DNA of 64,000 nucleotides. Source: Alkaliphilus peptidifermentans DSM 18978. Lineage in GTDB: Bacteria > Bacillota > Clostridia > Peptostreptococcales > Natronincolaceae. The stretch is taken from contig NZ_FMUS01000003.1 in the NCBI RefSeq assembly GCF_900101495.1, forward strand, positions 1-64,000, read 5' to 3'. The position numbers were made by a program, and so were the translations under genes. The notes beneath the pieces were generated by a model that was not told the DNA's origin, ran no database searches, and saw nothing but the letters and a program-made list of their open reading frames with translations. Of this stretch, positions 1 through 7,059 are shown one piece after another; position 1 is the first letter of the stretch, and every line of letters starts with the position of its first letter.

Positions 1-19
1 TTTAATTTTTAATTGATAC

Positions 20-95
20 GCTGGTGTAGCTCAATTGGCAGAGCAGCTGATTTGTAATCAGCAGGTTGCGGGTTCGAGTCCCATCACCAGCTCCA
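20..95 (+). tRNA. tRNA-Thr (anticodon TGT)
   Basis: Full cloverleaf with encoded CCA. The acceptor GCTGGTG pairs with CACCAGC, the anticodon loop is TTTGTAA, and the T-loop GGTTCGAGTCC is intact. First of nine same-strand tRNA genes. Confidence 0.97.
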
Positions 96-104
96 ACCAA
101 ATCT

Positions 105-189
105 GGAGGGGTTCCCGAGTGGCCAAAGGGGGCAGACTGTAAATCTGTTGTCGACGACTTCGAAGGTTCGAATCCTTCTCCCTCCACCA
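105..189 (+). tRNA. tRNA-Tyr (anticodon GTA)
   Basis: Class II tRNA with a long variable arm, acceptor GGAGGGG pairing TCCCTCC (one G-T), anticodon loop CTGTAAA and encoded CCA. It lies 9 nt after tRNA-Thr. Confidence 0.97.
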
Positions 190-276
190 TAATCACCTAA
201 CGGTGAGTGAAAAGTGAATAGTGTAAAGTTAATAGCAAGATAAGCATTTCTAACTTTTAACTTTTAACTTATTTAT

Positions 277-360
277 GCGGGTGTGGCGGAATTGGCAGAC
301 GCACTAGACTTAGGATCTAGCGGTTTATCCGTGGGGGTTCAAGTCCCTCCACCCGCACCA
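277..360 (+). tRNA. tRNA-Leu (anticodon TAG)
   Basis: Class II cloverleaf with acceptor GCGGGTG/CACCCGC, anticodon loop CTTAGGA, long variable arm and CCA. The spacer before it (190-276) is low-complexity A/T sequence. Confidence 0.97.
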
Positions 361-367
361 ATTAATT

Positions 368-442
368 GCGGAAGTGGCTCAGTGGTAGAGCATCGCCTTG
401 CCAAGGCGAGGGTCGCGGGTTCGAGTCCCGTCTTCCGCTCCA
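368..442 (+). tRNA. tRNA-Gly (anticodon GCC)
   Basis: Acceptor GCGGAAG/CTTCCGC, anticodon loop TTGCCAA, T-loop GGTTCGAGTCC and encoded CCA. Confidence 0.97.
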
Positions 443-452
443 ATAGAATCAT

Positions 453-529
453 GGTGGGTGTAGTCAAGTGGTTAAGACACAGGATTGTGGCTCCTGCATT
501 CGTGGGTTCGAATCCCATCATCCACCCCA
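453..529 (+). tRNA. tRNA-His (anticodon GTG)
   Basis: The anticodon loop is TTGTGGC. The extra 5' G (G-1) opposite C73 that marks tRNA-His is encoded at 453. CCA is encoded. Confidence 0.96.
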
Positions 530-678
530 TAAAAAAACAATGAGTTATTAATAATTAGTAATGAAAAATTAAAAATTATAATCAAAAAATAAATATTTAA
601 TATAAAGTAAATTTACAATTTGTAAGTTTGCTTAATTAATTAAACATTACACATTTAACATTTCTCATTGATTTACAT

Positions 679-754
679 TGGGATATAGCCAAGTCGGTAA
701 GGCAACGGACTTTGACTCCGTCATCCGCAGGTTCGAGTCCTGCTATCCCAGCCA
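679..754 (+). tRNA. tRNA-Gln (anticodon TTG)
   Basis: Acceptor TGGGATA/TATCCCA, anticodon loop CTTTGAC and encoded CCA. It follows a 149-nt A/T-rich spacer (530-678) in which I see no gene. Confidence 0.97.
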
Positions 755-761
755 TAGGTTT

Positions 762-837
762 GACCCATTAGCTCAGTCGGTAGAGCACCTGACTTTTAAT
801 CAGGGTGTCCCGCGTTCGAGTCGCGGATGGGTCACCA
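762..837 (+). tRNA. tRNA-Lys (anticodon TTT)
   Basis: Acceptor GACCCAT/ATGGGTC, anticodon loop CTTTTAA, CCA encoded, 7 nt after tRNA-Gln. Confidence 0.97.
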
Positions 838-853
838 TTTTTTGAATATTTAA

Positions 854-927
<74 letters not shown>

Positions 928-932
928 AACAT

Positions 933-1009
933 GCGCCCATAGCTCAGCTGGATAGAGTGCTTGACTACGAATCAAGAGGTCGGGAGTTCGAATCTCTCTG
1001 GGCGCACCA
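933..1009 (+). tRNA. tRNA-Arg (anticodon ACG)
   Basis: Acceptor GCGCCCA/TGGGCGC, anticodon loop CTACGAA, with A34 that is normally edited to inosine. Last tRNA of the cluster, directly followed by a terminator. Confidence 0.97.
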
Positions 1010-1013
1010 TGGT

Positions 1014-1046
1014 AAACCCTGTAAGCATAATGATTACAGGGTTTTG
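1014..1046 (+). terminator. Intrinsic terminator of the first tRNA cluster
   Basis: AAACCCTGTAA and TTACAGGGTTT form an 11-bp stem with a 9-nt loop, ending in TTTT. It sits 4 nt after tRNA-Arg. Confidence 0.85.
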
Positions 1047-1079
1047 TGATTTTTGTAATTAGTTGAATAAGATGTTAGC

Positions 1080-1290
1080 ATGGGTTTGATAGGGAAGCTG
1101 ATGAAGCATCAAGATTTTATCTGTCTGTATTTAAAATTCAATGCTAAAGCATAAAACCACTCTAAATAATACACCATCTGGAACAGTGGATAGATTATTT
1201 AAGTTTAAACCAGCAGTATCATTCTGAATTACCTGTAGCTCGAAGGAAGAGGTAACTATGGAAGGTATTGTTGGCGGAGGCAAATGAAAT
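1080..1290 (+). pseudogene. Decayed VOC/PhnB-like (DUF-type glyoxalase-fold) gene remnant
   Basis: No open frame survives, but two conceptual fragments are recognisable. Near 1086-1145 the frame reads DREADEASRFYLSVFK, which resembles the Q/A-EEAA-FY-SIF segment at the start of PhnB-like (3-demethylubiquinone methyltransferase-annotated) VOC proteins. Near 1180-1255 another frame reads GTVDRLFKFKPAVSF, a stop, then ITCSSKEEV, which resembles the FKFNPAVSFxVxCxTQEEVDxYW core of the same family. The middle of the gene is missing and several stops and frameshifts are present. The match is from family memory, not a search, so the identity is moderately sure and the decayed state is clear. A terminator follows at 1323-1354. 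Confidence 0.55.
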
Positions 1291-1322
1291 AAATTAAAAA
1301 GGTAAAATAAGTATAATCTATT

Positions 1323-1354
1323 AAACAGCTTAGGGTTCGAACCTAAGCTGTTTT
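1323..1354 (+). terminator. Strong intrinsic terminator
   Basis: AAACAGCTTAGG and CCTAAGCTGTTT form a 12-bp perfect stem around GTTCGAA, followed by TTTT. It insulates the downstream GntR gene from the tRNA and pseudogene region. Confidence 0.85.
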
Positions 1355-1383
1355 AATTGTAGTTATTGATAAAACAAAATATT

Positions 1384-1417
1384 CTTGACAAAGGATAAAC
1401 TCCCATGGTAGTATGGT
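1384..1417 (+). promoter_or_regulatory. Promoter and probable autoregulatory operator of the GntR gene
   Basis: A -35 TTGACA (1384-1389) and a -10 TAGTAT (1408-1413) are 18 nt apart. The -10 overlaps the motif CCATGGTAGTATGGT (1403-1417), which recurs with one change at 2176-2190 ahead of dctP. A motif shared by a regulator and its adjacent operon is the usual sign of the regulator's own binding site. FadR-type GntR proteins commonly bind TGGT-containing dyads. The assignment is inferred. Confidence 0.6.
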
Positions 1418-1448
1418 GATAATGAATAGTGTATTAGGTGGTGTGAAT

Positions 1449-2132
1449 ATGGAGTGGATAATAGATCAACCCAGCAATGGTAATTCTGTAAGTGATTATG
1501 TATACGAAGTGTTGAAAAAAAACATTGTGGGCTTTAATGTAAAACCTGGTGATAGGATAAGTGAAAATGAAATTTCTGAATTACTTCAGGTAAGTAGAAC
1601 ACCTGTAAGAGAAGCATTTATTAAACTGGCAAAGGAAGATTTACTATATATTTTGCCTCAAAGAGGTACTTATATATCCTACATAGACTTAGATGAGGTT
1701 GAAGAAGCAAGATTTATCAGAGAAAGTTTAGAAAAATCAGTTATTGAGCTTGCAACAAAACAATTTTCTGAAGATGCATTATTTCTCTTAGAACAAAACG
1801 TAACAACCCAAAAAAATAAAATAGAAAAAAAGGCTTACGGAGAGTTTCTAGAATTAGATGAAGCATTTCATAAAACTATTTTTCAAGAATGCAATAAGGG
1901 AAGAACATGGTCTGTAATAGAACAGGTAAACAGCCAATATAAGCGAATTAGGGTTTTAAGCTTTATTGCTAACATCAATTGGGTTCAAACAATTGAACAG
2001 CATCAAAGTATAATAGAAGCCATAAGAAGCAATGATACAGAAAAGGGACTGCAAATAATTGGAGAACACTTGAAAAAACTTAACATAGAGAAAATGGAGC
2101 TAAAGAGAAAGTATCCTGAATATTTCAAATAA
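1449..2132 (+). CDS. GntR-family (FadR subfamily) regulator of the glucuronide operon
   Basis: Transcription factor of 227 residues. An N-terminal winged helix-turn-helix (about 15-75; VYEVLKKNIVGFNVKPGDRI and VSRTPVREAFIKL) is followed by an all-helical FCD effector domain (about 80-215) with the expected acidic/His pattern (EARFIRESLE, DEAFHKTIFQEC, EQHQSIIEAI). The FCD type places it in the FadR group that includes UxuR and ExuR, which sense hexuronates. An in-frame ATG 12 codons upstream (1413) lies inside the promoter. The ATG at 1449 has AGGTGGTG at 1436-1443 and was chosen. It is the first gene of the uronate cluster and probably controls itself and the TRAP operon through the shared motif. 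The effector is inferred from neighbours. Confidence 0.9.
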   Translation: MEWIIDQPSNGNSVSDYVYEVLKKNIVGFNVKPGDRISENEISELLQVSRTPVREAFIKLAKEDLLYILPQRGTYISYIDLDEVEEARFIRESLEKSVIELATKQFSEDALFLLEQNVTTQKNKIEKKAYGEFLELDEAFHKTIFQECNKGRTWSVIEQVNSQYKRIRVLSFIANINWVQTIEQHQSIIEAIRSNDTEKGLQIIGEHLKKLNIEKMELKRKYPEYFK

Positions 2133-2175
2133 TAAGTATTAAACAAGATGTTTTAACACAAGCAGTGAGTAACTT

Positions 2176-2193
2176 CCATGGTAGTGTGGTACC
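2176..2193 (+). promoter_or_regulatory. Candidate GntR operator upstream of the TRAP-glucuronidase operon
   Basis: CCATGGTAGTGTGGT (2176-2190) repeats the motif at 1403-1417 with 14 of 15 bases. Here it runs into ACC to give the palindrome TGGTACCA. It lies about 120 nt before the dctP start. Confidence 0.55.
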
Positions 2194-2313
2194 AATTAAA
2201 CTGTATGATTTCTTGGTTTTTTCCTAGTAACTAAAATACATAATGGCAATATGTTCCAAGGAAAAAGCTTGAGATTTCAAATATAATGATTTTAAAACAA
2301 AAGGAGGAGAAGT

Positions 2314-3333
2314 ATGAAAAAAATACTAAGTATTGGGATAACGGTTTCACTACTGGTGATGCTATTGATGGGATGTAGCTCAGATACTGGTGAGACTGCT
2401 GGAAGTAAAGGAGCCGATGATGTGGTTACTCTTAGACTAGCACATAACTTAAATGAGCAGCATACTGTTCATTTGGCACTAGCTGAGTTCGGAAGGTTAA
2501 TCGGAGAAAAATCAGAAGGTAATATGAAGGTAGAAATTTATCCAAATGCACAGTTAGGGTCTGAAGAACAAGTACTAGAGCAATTACAAGTAGGTGGTAT
2601 TGCAATGACTAAGGTTTCTGCCGCTGCCCTTACACCTTATGCAGATGGTTATAATGCTTTCACTCTACCTTATGTATTTGCTGATGAAGATCATTTCTTT
2701 ACTTCTATGGAATCTGACGCTGTAAAGGAACTTTATCAAGACACTCATGATAAAGGGTTTATAGGTTTAACCTACTATACATCTGGTGCACGTTCCTTCT
2801 ATACTGTTGACAAGCCTATTCTACACCCTAGTGATTTAAGAGGTGTAAAAATCCGTGTGATGGGCTTTCAATCTCAAACAGATATGATGCAAGCCCTTGG
2901 TGGTACCCCTGTTGGTATGCCTTACGGAGATGTGTACACTTCATTACAATCAAGAGTTATTGATGGCGCAGAAAGTAATGAAACAGCCTTAACAAATGGT
3001 AAACATGGAGAGGTTGCGAAGCATTTTTCTTATGATGAGCATACAATGATTCCCGATATAGTAGTAATCAGCTCTAAAGTATGGGATAGCCTTACTGCTG
3101 AGCAAAAAGCAATTTTACAAGAAGCAGCTGTAGAGTCAACTGAATATCATAAACCATTATGGAATGAAGCAATTGCAGAAGCTGTAAAGGAAGCAAAGAA
3201 AGATATGGGAGTAACCTTCCATGAGGTTGATAAGGGTCCATTCCGTGAAGCTGTAGCTTCTATGCTAGATGAATATGGAAAAAAATATCCTGAAGTGAAA
3301 AGTCTATTAGATAGCTTTAAGGCATTAGAGTAG
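2314..3333 (+). CDS. dctP: TRAP transporter solute-binding lipoprotein (DctP family)
   Basis: Extracytoplasmic substrate receptor of a TRAP transporter, 339 residues, the usual family length. The N-terminus is a lipoprotein signal with lipobox LMGC (Cys about residue 21), so the protein should be anchored outside the membrane. Typical DctP landmarks are present: LRLAHNLNEQHTVH at the start of the mature domain, IYPNAQLGSEEQVLEQLQVG, the carboxylate-binding region KPILHPSDLRGVKIRVMG with its conserved Arg, and a Pro-rich TPVGMPYGDVYTSLQ. The start has AAGGAGGAG. Context (UidA, UxaC, UxuA) suggests glucuronate or small glucuronides as ligand, which is inference. A hairpin follows directly (3340-3368). 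Confidence 0.95.
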   Translation: MKKILSIGITVSLLVMLLMGCSSDTGETAGSKGADDVVTLRLAHNLNEQHTVHLALAEFGRLIGEKSEGNMKVEIYPNAQLGSEEQVLEQLQVGGIAMTKVSAAALTPYADGYNAFTLPYVFADEDHFFTSMESDAVKELYQDTHDKGFIGLTYYTSGARSFYTVDKPILHPSDLRGVKIRVMGFQSQTDMMQALGGTPVGMPYGDVYTSLQSRVIDGAESNETALTNGKHGEVAKHFSYDEHTMIPDIVVISSKVWDSLTAEQKAILQEAAVESTEYHKPLWNEAIAEAVKEAKKDMGVTFHEVDKGPFREAVASMLDEYGKKYPEVKSLLDSFKALE

Positions 3334-3339
3334 CAACTT

Positions 3340-3368
3340 AAAAGTCCTAGCTTTATGCTAGGACTTTT
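3340..3368 (+). terminator. Partial terminator/attenuator between dctP and uidA
   Basis: AAAAGTCCTAGC and GCTAGGACTTTT make a perfect 12-bp stem around TTTAT, 6 nt after the dctP stop. Downstream genes are co-directional and start 21 nt later, so it probably lets the binding protein be made in excess of the rest of the operon. Confidence 0.75.
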
Positions 3369-3389
3369 ACTAAAAAGGAGAGGAATGAA

Positions 3390-5189
3390 ATGCTATATCC
3401 TAAAATAACAAACTCAAGAAACTTGATTAATTTATCTGGGGTTTGGAATTTCAAAGCTGATTATAGAGAAGAAGGCTATAAAAATCATTGGTATAAAAAT
3501 GGATTAAAGGATTATGAACTAATGCCAGTACCAGCTAGCTATAATGATATTACAGTTGATGCAAAGCTGAGAGATTTTGTGGGAGATGTATGGTACGAGA
3601 AAAAGATTGTAATACCAAAACCATGGCAAAATGAAAATGTATTTATTAGAGTAGGAAGTGCCAGCCACAATTCAAAGGCTTGGATTAATGGTATCTTAGT
3701 AAAGGAGTATACCGGTGGTTTTTTGCCATTTGAAAGCAATTTAGAAAATGCAATAAAATATGGAGAAGAAAATCACATTGTTATTTGTGTTAACAATGAG
3801 CTAACATGGCAAACCTTTCCCCCAGGAGAAGTATATTATTTTGAAGATGCTGATGGTAACAAAAAGAAGAAGCAAAGGCAACAACATGATTTTTTCAATT
3901 ATAGTGGTATACATAGACACGTATACTTATATACCACTCCTAAGACTTATGTTAAAGATATCACTATTAAAACTGATTTTGAAGAATCCTTAGGGAAAAT
4001 ACATTATGACGTTATTACTAATAAAATTGCAGAAGAAATTAAAATAGAGGTTTACGATGAAGAAAACCAATTGGTGGCAGTTTCAACTGGTGAAAGTGGA
4101 AAAATTGAAATTAAAAATGTAAAGCTATGGAAACCAAATAATGCTTATTTATATAGCTTTGTTGTAAAACTCAATTCAAATCATACATTGATAGATCAGT
4201 ATAGCTTAAATATTGGCATTCGAAAAGTACAGGTAAAAGATGGCCAGTTCTTAATAAATAATGAACCTTTTTATTTTAAAGGATTTGGTAAACATGAAGA
4301 TATGGATGTAAAAGGGAAAGGGTTGGATGATGCTATTAATATAAGGGATTTTAACCTATTAAAATGGATTAATGCAAACTCATTTAGAACCTCCCATTAT
4401 CCTTATGCAGAAGAAGTATTAGACTTAGCTGATCGATATGGAATTGTTATTATAGACGAAGTTCCCGCAGTTGGAATGTTAGGACAAGCTGTTCCTGCTG
4501 TAGGAGAATTAGATGGTGTATTTACAGAAGAAAAAATAAATAACGAAAGCCTAAAAGAACATATAAGATTAACAAGAGAAATGATTGCCAGGGACAAAAA
4601 CCATCCATCAGTAGTTATGTGGTCTCTAGCAAATGAAGCTTCTGTTATGGAACCAAAGGCGGAGTCATATTTTCAAAAGCTAGTAGAAGAAACAAGAAAA
4701 ATCGATGACAGACCTTTATTAAATGTTAACTTAATGTTGATTGAGCCAGGAAAATGTAATGTATCAAAGTATTTTGATGTCATAGGGCTAAACTTGTACT
4801 TTGGTTGGTATTCCGAAAGAGGAGACATTGATGCAGGAAAAAAACGCTTAATGAAATGGTTAAAAGACTGTTATGAAGCAGACAATAAGCCTATTTTACT
4901 GTCGGAGTATGGGGTTGATACGGTTGCTGGACTCCATAAAGAACCAGCTATTATGTTTAGTGAGGAGTTTCAAGTTCACTTCTTGAAAGCATATCATGAA
5001 ATCTTTGATCAACTTCCCTTTGTCATTGGGGAACATGTATGGAATTTTGCGGACTTTATGACGGGGCAGGATATCGTCAGGGTTGATGGGAATAAAAAAG
5101 GGGTTTTCACAAGGCAAAGACAACCAAAGATGGCAGCCCATTATTTAAGGGAGCGATGGGGAAGCTTAAAAAACACCTATACTAAGTAA
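3390..5189 (+). CDS. uidA: Beta-glucuronidase (GH2)
   Basis: Hydrolyses beta-D-glucuronides to free glucuronate. 599 residues, close to E. coli UidA. A sugar-binding jelly-roll domain is followed by the immunoglobulin-like domain and a TIM barrel from about 280. The acid/base is E416 in SLANEAS and the nucleophile is E506 in LLSEYGVDTVAGLH. The NxK motif that reads the glucuronate carboxylate is present (N568, K570 in GNKKGVFTR) and separates true glucuronidases from beta-galactosidases. There is no signal peptide, so it acts in the cytosol. It lies between the TRAP receptor and the TRAP permeases, which ties import to hydrolysis. AAGGAGAGG precedes the ATG. Confidence 0.96.
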   Translation: MLYPKITNSRNLINLSGVWNFKADYREEGYKNHWYKNGLKDYELMPVPASYNDITVDAKLRDFVGDVWYEKKIVIPKPWQNENVFIRVGSASHNSKAWINGILVKEYTGGFLPFESNLENAIKYGEENHIVICVNNELTWQTFPPGEVYYFEDADGNKKKKQRQQHDFFNYSGIHRHVYLYTTPKTYVKDITIKTDFEESLGKIHYDVITNKIAEEIKIEVYDEENQLVAVSTGESGKIEIKNVKLWKPNNAYLYSFVVKLNSNHTLIDQYSLNIGIRKVQVKDGQFLINNEPFYFKGFGKHEDMDVKGKGLDDAINIRDFNLLKWINANSFRTSHYPYAEEVLDLADRYGIVIIDEVPAVGMLGQAVPAVGELDGVFTEEKINNESLKEHIRLTREMIARDKNHPSVVMWSLANEASVMEPKAESYFQKLVEETRKIDDRPLLNVNLMLIEPGKCNVSKYFDVIGLNLYFGWYSERGDIDAGKKRLMKWLKDCYEADNKPILLSEYGVDTVAGLHKEPAIMFSEEFQVHFLKAYHEIFDQLPFVIGEHVWNFADFMTGQDIVRVDGNKKGVFTRQRQPKMAAHYLRERWGSLKNTYTK

Positions 5190-5210
5190 TTATGTATTGG
5201 AGGCAGAAAA

Positions 5211-5681
5211 ATGAATAAATTCAAAAAAATTATGAATAACTTACTATCGTATCTTACAGCTTTTCTATTAATTGTTATGACAGCCCTAGTTTTATGGCAA
5301 GTGTTTACCAGGTATATATTAAATAATCCTAGTGTATTCACTGAAGAATTAGTTAGAATAATTTTAATATGGTCATCCTTCTTAGGAGCATCCTACGCCT
5401 TCGGAACAAGACAGCATATGGCACTAGTGTTTTTTAAAGAAAAGTCAAAGGGACTTAAGAAGAAAGCTATTTATGTATTTATTGATGTGATGATTTTGGG
5501 TTTTGCTATATTAGTTTTAATCAAGGGGGGCTATCAGCTAGCCTCAGGAGTTATGGGAATAAAGACCCCTATTTTAGGTATATCGAGGGGACTGATATAT
5601 ATGATAGCACCGTTTTCAGGAATTATCATTACCATCTATCAGCTTATGAATATAAAAGAAGATATTGAAATGGTAGATTAG
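5211..5681 (+). CDS. dctQ: TRAP transporter small membrane subunit (DctQ family)
   Basis: Small permease subunit, 156 residues with four predicted membrane helices (about 12-35, 47-68, 86-108, 125-147). The DctQ signature region FTRYILNNPSVFTEELVRIILIWSSFLGASYAF carries the conserved Glu pair and Trp. It pairs with DctM and DctP for proton- or sodium-driven uptake. It lies 21 nt after uidA with GGAGG before the ATG. Confidence 0.95.
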   Translation: MNKFKKIMNNLLSYLTAFLLIVMTALVLWQVFTRYILNNPSVFTEELVRIILIWSSFLGASYAFGTRQHMALVFFKEKSKGLKKKAIYVFIDVMILGFAILVLIKGGYQLASGVMGIKTPILGISRGLIYMIAPFSGIIITIYQLMNIKEDIEMVD

Positions 5682-5735
5682 TTAAGAAAAAATAGCTGTT
5701 AATGATTTTAATTTTAGTTTAAAGGAGTGAAAAAA

Positions 5736-7040
5736 ATGGATGTAGCTTTACAGGCAGCATTGGTGCTATTTATTACATTTTTAATACAACTAGGCATTGG
5801 TATTCCTATTTCCATAAGTATAGTTATTTCTTCGCTAATAACAGCTTTAACGACTATACCAATGGATATTGCCTTATTCACAGCAGCACAAAAAATGGTA
5901 ACAGGAATAGATAGCTTTTCATTATTAGCTGTTCCACTTTTTATTCTTTCTGGAAACATTATGAATAATGGTGGAATTGCAAGAAGACTCGTTAATTTTG
6001 CTAAGGTTATAGGTGGAAGACTACCAGGTTCATTAGCCCATGCGAATATATTAGGAAACATGCTATTTGGTTCGCTATCTGGATCTGCTGTAGCTTCGGC
6101 GGCAGCTATTGGTGGTACGATGACACCTATTCAAAAAAGTGAAGGTTATGACGTTTCATATTCTGCAGCAGTAAATATTTCATCATCTCCTACAGGTATG
6201 CTGATTCCACCTAGTGGTAGCTTGATTTTATATTCTTTAGTAGCTGGTGGAGTATCAATATCTGCATTATTTATAGCAGGATATGTACCAGGGTTCTTAA
6301 TGGGGTTAGCAACCATGGTGGTAGCTTATATTTATGCAAAAAAGAATAATTACCCTGTATCTGAAAAGGTTAGCCTATTACAGGGGTTCAGAATATTTTT
6401 AGAGGCTATACCCAGCTTAATGCTAATAGTAGTTGTTATTGGAGGTATTGTATTTGGAATCTTTACAGCCACAGAAGGGGCAGGAGTGGCTGTAATTTAT
6501 ACATTAGTTTTGTCACTAATATATAGAAGTATAAAATGGCATGATATGAAGGAAATATTACTAAAAACAGGTGTGACAACAGGAGTAATTATGTTTTTAG
6601 TTGCTGCTTCTTCAGCAATGTCATGGATTATGGCATATACCGGAATACCTCAGGCAATCAGTCAGGGGATTATGTCTATATCAGAAAATCCCATTATTAT
6701 TCTATTAATTATGAATATTACATTGTTAATTGTGGGCACATTTATGGATTTAACTCCTGCTATACTGATTTTTACGCCGATATTCTTGCCTATAGCAACA
6801 CAGATTGGATTACATCCAGTACATTTTGGTATTATATTAGTATTTAATTTATGTATTGGAATTATTACACCTCCTGTAGGAAGTGTACTGTTTGTGGGAT
6901 GCAGTGTAGCAGAAATATCTATTGAGGAAGTTATAAAGCCATTACTGCCATTCTTTGCTGCCTTAATAGTTGTACTGTTATTAGTGACTTATATTCCAGC
7001 TATTAGTTTATTATTACCTAAGCTATTTGGCCTAATATAA
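5736..7040 (+). CDS. dctM: TRAP transporter large permease subunit (DctM family)
   Basis: Polytopic transport channel, 434 residues, about 12 membrane segments. Family landmarks include GNIMNNGGIARRLVNFA, the GSLSGSAVASAAAIGGTMTPIQ loop and the C-terminal LNLCIGxITPPVG-like NLCIGIITPPVGSVLFVGC. A GTG three codons upstream (5727) lies inside the ribosome site AAAGGAGTG (5721-5729), so the ATG at 5736 was chosen. It completes a DctPQM set with uidA inserted between the receptor and the permeases. Confidence 0.95.
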   Translation: MDVALQAALVLFITFLIQLGIGIPISISIVISSLITALTTIPMDIALFTAAQKMVTGIDSFSLLAVPLFILSGNIMNNGGIARRLVNFAKVIGGRLPGSLAHANILGNMLFGSLSGSAVASAAAIGGTMTPIQKSEGYDVSYSAAVNISSSPTGMLIPPSGSLILYSLVAGGVSISALFIAGYVPGFLMGLATMVVAYIYAKKNNYPVSEKVSLLQGFRIFLEAIPSLMLIVVVIGGIVFGIFTATEGAGVAVIYTLVLSLIYRSIKWHDMKEILLKTGVTTGVIMFLVAASSAMSWIMAYTGIPQAISQGIMSISENPIIILLIMNITLLIVGTFMDLTPAILIFTPIFLPIATQIGLHPVHFGIILVFNLCIGIITPPVGSVLFVGCSVAEISIEEVIKPLLPFFAALIVVLLLVTYIPAISLLLPKLFGLI

Positions 7041-7059
7041 AAATATAAGGAGTGTAAAA

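Noticed and set aside
283-543. Open frames on both strands through the tRNA clusters (2-196, 283-543, 339-530, 46111-46332)
   Set aside because: They are read straight through tRNA genes and encode only the typical tRNA-derived pseudo-peptides (such as GFEPT and SSPV), with no ribosome site.
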